IMG/VR virus record: IMGVR_UViG_3300021197_001711
Coordinates: 1 to 52,152 of that record
Reading direction: 5' to 3' (one strand)
Origin: a virus
DNA length: 52,152 nucleotides
Shown here: positions 48,101-52,152 of the stretch, in pieces
How the letters are laid out: the number at the start of each line of letters is the position of its first letter
Numbering within the stretch: position 1 is the first letter of the stretch
Notes under the pieces: generated by a model
Database searches by the model: none
Told to the model about the DNA's origin: nothing
Seen by the model: the letters and a program-made list of their open reading frames with translations, nothing else
Made by a program: the position numbers and the translations under genes

Positions 48101-48348
48101 TGATTAAAGTAATAGTTGCAAAAGGTAAGACCCCCATCAAGATACTCGAGTTTAACGAGCGTAAGGATGAGGATGCATTTAAGAAAGCATTTATTGAACT
48201 TGATCGAGCTGCCTGGAAGTTTGAATCTGGCCAGACTATCGGTTTGTTTCAACATAACAAACTACTTCGTTACTTCAATGACGAAGAGAAGGGCTGGGTT
48301 CATATGAACAACAATGGTATCTACGAAGGCTTGGGAGGTAAGCGGTGA
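48100..48348 (+). CDS. Small protein, 82 aa
   Basis: The start overlaps the previous stop (TAATG). The product (MIKVIVAKGKTPIKILEFNE...) has mixed beta and alpha character with a FKKAFIELDRAAWKFESGQT helix and an ending of GIYEGLGGKR. No signal peptide or membrane segment. Not recognised. Its end overlaps the next gene (GTGA), continuing the tight early cluster. Confidence 0.6.
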   Translation: MIKVIVAKGKTPIKILEFNERKDEDAFKKAFIELDRAAWKFESGQTIGLFQHNKLLRYFNDEEKGWVHMNNNGIYEGLGGKR

Positions 48349-48488
48349 AAAATTCTCCAGTAGTTGAAGGATTGATTGACGAGTTTTATGATGATGTTGA
48401 CTTATGTCGTGACTGGCTTTATGGACGAGGTGTTGTTACATCTGGTTTAGATTACGATGAGTTATGCGACCTGTTTGTCAAGTATAGT
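48345..48488 (+). CDS. 47-aa acidic protein (GTG start)
   Basis: GTG 48345 overlaps the previous stop as GTGA, with TGGGAGG as ribosome site at 48331-48338. The frame runs 47 codons: an acidic, Asp/Tyr-rich protein (LIDEFYDDVDLCRDWLYGRG, then DYDELCDLFVKV). Acidic early micro-proteins often mimic DNA or bind host enzymes, but no target can be read from sequence. Confidence 0.5.
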
Positions 48489-48502
48489 TTACAGGAGATG
48501 CT

Positions 48503-48832
48503 ATGATAGCAGTGCAAGAGACAACTAAATGGGATTTGGACTTTCAACCAAATTTCATTTATCTCTTGGACGGTGATAAGGCTCATGCCTATATAAATGG
48601 TAGTGGAGAACAAATCTACTTCAAGAAGCCATTAAAATTCAGCAAAGCCTATCGCAAGTTCAAGAAACTCAAAGTCAATCCATTTGACGTAGAGATTGAT
48701 TCGACACTCATCGAAGTGAAAGGATCGAAAGGACAAATATATTATGTGGATCCTGAAAAGCGTACATGTACTTGTACAGGATTTTCATTCAGAGGTAAGT
48801 GTAAACATATTGCGGAGGCATTAGGTGAGTAA
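48503..48832 (+). CDS. SWIM zinc-finger-like protein, 109 aa
   Basis: The C-terminal part has RTCTCTGFSFRGKCKHIAEA, a C-x-C-x(n)-C-x-H pattern of SWIM zinc fingers (residues about 89-104), which bind nucleic acids or proteins. The N-terminal part includes FIYLLDGDKAHAYINGSGEQ and a basic LKFSKAYRKFKKLKV segment. Good AGGAG ribosome site. Part of the early cluster; a DNA- or RNA-binding role is likely but not specified. Confidence 0.7.
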   Translation: MIAVQETTKWDLDFQPNFIYLLDGDKAHAYINGSGEQIYFKKPLKFSKAYRKFKKLKVNPFDVEIDSTLIEVKGSKGQIYYVDPEKRTCTCTGFSFRGKCKHIAEALGE

Positions 48833-49040
48833 TCAAAGACCAGGAAAGTTTAAGCCAGCTTCAATGCAAGGTGGCGATAATATGACAACTGTCAACTTTT
48901 TCAAGTATGCAAAAGAGATGCTTGAAGAGATTGGCCAGAATGATGCATCGTTCTATTTTGAGCAAGTAGAAGAACATCTCCGATCAGGCAAGAGCTTGGC
49001 ATCAGACAAGAATACAATAGCAAGGATCTTAGGCTTATGA
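48825..49040 (+). CDS. Small protein, 71 aa (GTG start)
   Basis: GTG 48825 lies within the end of the SWIM gene and has GGAGG at good spacing. In-frame ATGs at 48864 and 48882 are alternatives; the second has GGTGG upstream. The product (FFKYAKEMLEEIGQNDASFY followed by EEHLRSGKSLASDKNTIARI) is helical and unremarkable. It overlaps the protease gene by 4 bp. Unknown function. Confidence 0.55.
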   Translation: MSNQRPGKFKPASMQGGDNMTTVNFFKYAKEMLEEIGQNDASFYFEQVEEHLRSGKSLASDKNTIARILGL

Positions 49041-50215
49041 GCGAATACGTACTAGCAAAAACTCTACCATCCCCACCTGACCTCAGAGACATACCTTATG
49101 TGTCTCCGTTTACAGAGAGCGAACTACCTACCTCAGTAGACATGAGAGGCGATGTATTTGAAATAGAAGATCAAGGTCCTATTGGAAGCTGTGTGGCAAA
49201 TGGAGTTGCTAGTTCGTGCGAGTTAATCGCAAATAGAAATAACAAGCCGATTGATCTCAGTCGTATGTTTCTCTACAATGCCACTAAGGCTTACGAAGGC
49301 AGGCTTGGAGAGGAAGGTCTATATACCAGAAATGCTTATCACATAGCATACAAGTATGGGATGCCCACCGAAGAGTATTATCCTTACGACCTTAGTAAGG
49401 ACAACATCGATCCTCCAACAGAGGCCTATCAGCTCGCCTCAGAGAATAGGATTAATCGATACGAAACCGTTACTCCAGGTCGCGTTAGACTCTATAGAAG
49501 TCAAGATGAGATTGACTTTATTAAATTCAATATAAAAGCAGCTCTACATGAAGGCTTGCCAGTTGGTATAGCTGTCAACATTATGACAGAGATTCTCGGT
49601 TTAACAGGACCTTGGCAACTACACAGCTATCCTTCGTATGGGGATTTTACCAATGGAAGAGATCTGGGTGGCCATTACATGCTTATAGTTGGATATGATG
49701 ACGACTGTGGTAAGTTTCTTGTTCAGAACAGCTGGGGTACAGATTATGGTGACAATGGTTACTGCGGTCTACCTTACGCAATTGTAGGTCATCCTTTCTT
49801 CGAAGGTTGGGTAGCAAGAAGTTTCAAAGATATGATCATACCAGAAGAGAAGGGTATAAAGCTCGAGCAACAAAGTAGGTATAGTCTGACAGCAAGGATT
49901 GTACCAGAAGAGGAAGAGATAGGTACTACGGTTAAGATATGGGTTGGTGCTGTTGATGGTGAAGGTAAAACCTATATCAAACAACCAGTAGAAAGTATTG
50001 ATAACGGTATACCTGGCTACTCGATGCCAGACGAATGGCTTCCGATCGAGCAGAGTGGACTTGTGCCGGCCTGTGACAACTACGTGCTCGACGAAGACAA
50101 CTACATCAACGTGATAAGATTCTTTGATCTGTCTGTAGTGAATGATGTGAGAGTGTACGTTGGGTATGGCGTCGACGAGCAGTCGATGAAGCTGAATAAA
50201 ATAGTTACATTATAA
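49037..50215 (+). CDS. Papain-family cysteine protease (C1A-like), 392 aa
   Basis: Complete papain-type active site: oxyanion glutamine in IEDQGPIGSCVANG (Q46), nucleophile C52, histidine in LGGHYMLIVGYDDD (H213), and asparagine in FLVQNSWGTDYGDNGYCG (N231). The fold opens with VDMRGDV, as mature papains do, and there is only a 30-residue N-terminal segment, so no classical propeptide and no signal peptide. Residues about 265-392 form an extra beta-rich acidic domain of unknown type. A papain protease is unusual in a T4-like phage; it might process virion or host proteins. Transcribed with the small genes; overlaps the 71-aa gene. Confidence 0.88.
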   Translation: MSEYVLAKTLPSPPDLRDIPYVSPFTESELPTSVDMRGDVFEIEDQGPIGSCVANGVASSCELIANRNNKPIDLSRMFLYNATKAYEGRLGEEGLYTRNAYHIAYKYGMPTEEYYPYDLSKDNIDPPTEAYQLASENRINRYETVTPGRVRLYRSQDEIDFIKFNIKAALHEGLPVGIAVNIMTEILGLTGPWQLHSYPSYGDFTNGRDLGGHYMLIVGYDDDCGKFLVQNSWGTDYGDNGYCGLPYAIVGHPFFEGWVARSFKDMIIPEEKGIKLEQQSRYSLTARIVPEEEEIGTTVKIWVGAVDGEGKTYIKQPVESIDNGIPGYSMPDEWLPIEQSGLVPACDNYVLDEDNYINVIRFFDLSVVNDVRVYVGYGVDEQSMKLNKIVTL

Positions 50216-50218
50216 ATA
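50211..50218 (+). promoter_or_regulatory. Late promoter before the 50250 gene
   Basis: Exact TATAAATA overlapping the protease stop codon, 31 bp before ATG 50250. It marks a switch back to late genes. Confidence 0.82.
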
Positions 50219-50249
50219 TAGGACACTCTATCGATCACGGAAACATCAA

Positions 50250-51194
50250 ATGGCCAAAGTCTATACAGGTTTATCAGCATCCAATCTGAGAGACAGGCCA
50301 GCACGTGCCCAAACGATGCTTGATAAAATAGAAAAAAATGAAGATTTCTATTTGACAGATGGATCTACAGTTAAGATAGATGCAGACAGCAGTGTTGAGT
50401 TTGTTCTAAGTTTGCATGAGCTGCTGAGAACTGGTAATCAGAGAAGATTGTCTGCTGCATCATTCAGAACCACAAGAGGTGTTCCTTTAAAAGTCACTGC
50501 TCTTGGTAAGTCTGGTGAATTTGGTGGCAAAGGGGCAGGTGGTGGAACTGTTGCTGAAGACCGAGCGCTAAGTGATGTGAGAAGTAAATTGATGGCCATC
50601 TTAGAAAAAGAGAAGAAGCCATTTATAAAAGTTAAAGTAGGGAAAGAAATTATTGAAGCAGCCGATATTATTTCCACACCTGGTACACCGAAATCCGACT
50701 TTCATTTTGTTGACGCATCGGGTCAGGAGGTGGCTTGGATATCTCACAAGGACGGTACTACTGCCAAAGCCTATCAACAGTACGGTGGGCTGACAGAATT
50801 GGACAAACTGTTTCCTGGACATCCTGAAATTAGAAAGTTCATTGAAGATACAAAGGCACTTACAAAAGGTCAATTTCAAACAGGTCAATCTTTTATGAGG
50901 CCGTTGAAAGATGATAAGATAAAAAAAGGTGCTGTCTATGGAATTGACTACATGAAGGCAACCGGCCGACAACATGTCAATATGCTTTGTCAAGGAATAA
51001 TGAATCTACAAAAGTCGGGTCAATATTATATCTTAAAATCTTCACACGATATGTCTTCTGGTACACTTCCCACTGCAGACTACAGATGCATGTTGTTTGT
51101 CAGAAAAGGCGACAGAAGTAACTTCGGTGTTGGTAGTGCCAGATATATGGTAGCTCCATATGCATTGAGAAGAGGAACAACTAAAGACATATGA
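50250..51194 (+). CDS. Late-expressed protein of unknown function with a nuclease-like motif, 314 aa
   Basis: 314 residues, no family recognised with confidence. The start MAKVYTGLSASNLRDRPARA is followed by a soluble alpha/beta protein with a Gly-rich loop (GEFGGKGAGGG, about residues 89-99). Residues 145-180 read PGTPKSDFHFVDASGQE and VAWISHKDGTTAKAYQQYGG; the spacing D150...[S/x]-x-K167 resembles the PD-(D/E)xK core of restriction-like nucleases. This is a pattern-level suggestion. The late promoter and tight coupling (ATGA) to a ligase-like gene make the pair worth testing. Confidence 0.6.
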   Translation: MAKVYTGLSASNLRDRPARAQTMLDKIEKNEDFYLTDGSTVKIDADSSVEFVLSLHELLRTGNQRRLSAASFRTTRGVPLKVTALGKSGEFGGKGAGGGTVAEDRALSDVRSKLMAILEKEKKPFIKVKVGKEIIEAADIISTPGTPKSDFHFVDASGQEVAWISHKDGTTAKAYQQYGGLTELDKLFPGHPEIRKFIEDTKALTKGQFQTGQSFMRPLKDDKIKKGAVYGIDYMKATGRQHVNMLCQGIMNLQKSGQYYILKSSHDMSSGTLPTADYRCMLFVRKGDRSNFGVGSARYMVAPYALRRGTTKDI

Positions 51195-52152
51195 AATTTT
51201 CATCCTTCTTAACAGAACAAAAGAATGCTCACATGGAGCACCTAGAAGACATGATCTTCAACGATGGTGTCGATGGTGCGCGTCTTGCTATAAATTCATT
51301 GCGCTCGCTAAGAGATATGCTAGCCGGTGCAAGTGAAAAAGCTGTAAACGTGACGGTAAAATGGGATGGTGCTCCAGCAATCTTTGCTGGCGTTGATCCT
51401 TCTGATGGTAAATTCTTTGTAGCTAAAAAAGGTGTGTTCAATGTCAACCCGCAACTATTTAAAACAGAAGATGATATCAATAGAAGTCTTTCTGGTGACC
51501 TCGCTAACAAATTTAAGATTGCATTACGGGAGTTCTCAAAACTCGGTATTACTAAAGGAATGTATCAGGGAGATCTTATGTTTAGCCGGGGTGATGTTAA
51601 GGTCATCACTATCCGTGGTAGCAAATATTATACTTTTCAACCTAATACTATTGTATATGCTGTACCAGTCGATAGTGCGCTTGGTAGAGAAATCAAGAAC
51701 AGCAAGATCGGAGTTGTCTGGCATACAACATATACTGGATCCAGTCTCCAAAGAATGAAGGCATCGTTTGGCAAAGGTATTGCTAAGAAGATGAAGCCTT
51801 CACGATCTGTTTGGATGGACGATGCAACATACCGAGATGTATCTGGTAATGCAACATTCACAAAAGAAGAGACAGCAGAAGTCACCGAGCTACTATCCAA
51901 AGCTGGTAAGGTCTTTAGAACTATATCTGGTGAAGCTCTAAACGCTATTCGCGATGACGAGGAGTTGAAGCAAAAGATAAAAACATACAATAATACTTTT
52001 GTCAGAGCAGGTGAGCCATTCCCTAAACCTAAAGAGCATGTGAAAGGTTTGTATACGTATATAACGGATTGGTATCAGAAAGAAATAGACAAGAAGAAGA
52101 CGGAAAAAACAAAACAGGTTTGGACAGCAAAGCGTGATGTTGTACTCAAAAA
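51191..52152 (+). CDS. DUF6267-like protein with ligase-type KxDG motif (3' end outside window)
   Basis: The frame opens at ATG 51191, overlapping the previous stop (ATGA), and stays open to the window end (320 codons), so it is truncated. I recognise the cyanophage family annotated as DUF6267: AHMEHLEDMIFNDGVDGARL, VNVTVKWDGAPAIFAGV, KGMYQGDLMF and FQPNTIVYAVPVDSALG. K57-W-D-G60 fits motif I of ATP-dependent ligases and capping enzymes; YQGDLMF (125-131) fits motif III/IIIa; GVVWHTTYTG (174-183) may be near motif IV or V. Nucleotidyltransferase activity is a hypothesis. Function in phages is unknown to me. Confidence 0.75.
   Translation, partial: MKFSSFLTEQKNAHMEHLEDMIFNDGVDGARLAINSLRSLRDMLAGASEKAVNVTVKWDGAPAIFAGVDPSDGKFFVAKKGVFNVNPQLFKTEDDINRSLSGDLANKFKIALREFSKLGITKGMYQGDLMFSRGDVKVITIRGSKYYTFQPNTIVYAVPVDSALGREIKNSKIGVVWHTTYTGSSLQRMKASFGKGIAKKMKPSRSVWMDDATYRDVSGNATFTKEETAEVTELLSKAGKVFRTISGEALNAIRDDEELKQKIKTYNNTFVRAGEPFPKPKEHVKGLYTYITDWYQKEIDKKKTEKTKQVWTAKRDVVLK

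Overview
This window is the structural and replication core of a T4-like (Caudoviricetes, myovirus-type) phage of the marine kind, close in gene content to cyanophages and pelagimyophages. The evidence is a co-linear run of T4 homologues on the + strand (gp13-14-15-16-17-18-19-20, gp21-22-23, gp3-like, UvsY, UvsW, gp55, gp47, gp46, gp45-44-62-RegA, gp43, UvsX, gp41), thirteen exact copies of the T4 late-promoter box TATAAATA, and typical marine-phage accessories (Hsp20, peptide deformylase, 7-deazaguanine genes, many fibre-like modules). The host cannot be named from the sequence. All convincing genes are on the + strand.

Layout. 1-908: end of a repeat-built fibre and a small protein. 1035-10704: neck (gp13, gp14), tail completion (gp15), terminase (gp16, gp17, with a staphylococcal-nuclease-like gene wedged between them), sheath, tube and portal. 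10709-19611: seven fibre or appendage-like structural genes and one small coiled-coil gene, including a collagen-like fibre, a 1077-residue PKD-like fibre and three paralogues that share an N-terminal module. 19656-23689: prohead core proteins, protease, scaffold and major capsid protein. 23788-30068: gp3-like, UvsY, UvsW, late sigma factor gp55 and the gp46/47 nuclease. 30068-36179: accessory block with peptide deformylase, QueE, QueD, FolE, a mini T-fold protein, a DpdA-like transglycosylase, nucleotide enzymes and a glycosyltransferase. 36194-42031: clamp, clamp loader, RegA, Hsp20 and DNA polymerase. 42024-49040: small membrane proteins, phosphoribosyltransferase, UvsX, an APS-kinase-like/nucleotidyltransferase pair, gp41 helicase and a run of very small genes. 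49037-52152: papain-like protease, an unrecognised late gene with a nuclease-like motif, and a truncated gene with a ligase-like KxDG motif.

Regulation visible in sequence: late boxes sit 16-112 bp before structural genes and also before Hsp20, the 50.2 kb gene and (inside a leader) folE. Five sigma70-like promoters precede the 648 gene, uvsY, gp55, folE and the 47.7 kb small-gene cluster. Strong hairpin terminators, four with UUCG loops, separate the structural units.

The most interesting parts are: (i) the 7-deazaguanine DNA-modification cassette, with FolE preceded by a GC-rich structured leader behind a near-consensus promoter and with no QueC in the window; (ii) two overlapping micro-ORFs in the apparent gap at 32.2-32.45 kb; (iii) a late-controlled pair at 50.2-52.2 kb that may be a nuclease and a nucleotidyltransferase; (iv) the SNase-like gene inside the terminase operon; and (v) a family of fibre modules that share N-terminal modules and a C-terminal DGG[TN][FY] tag.
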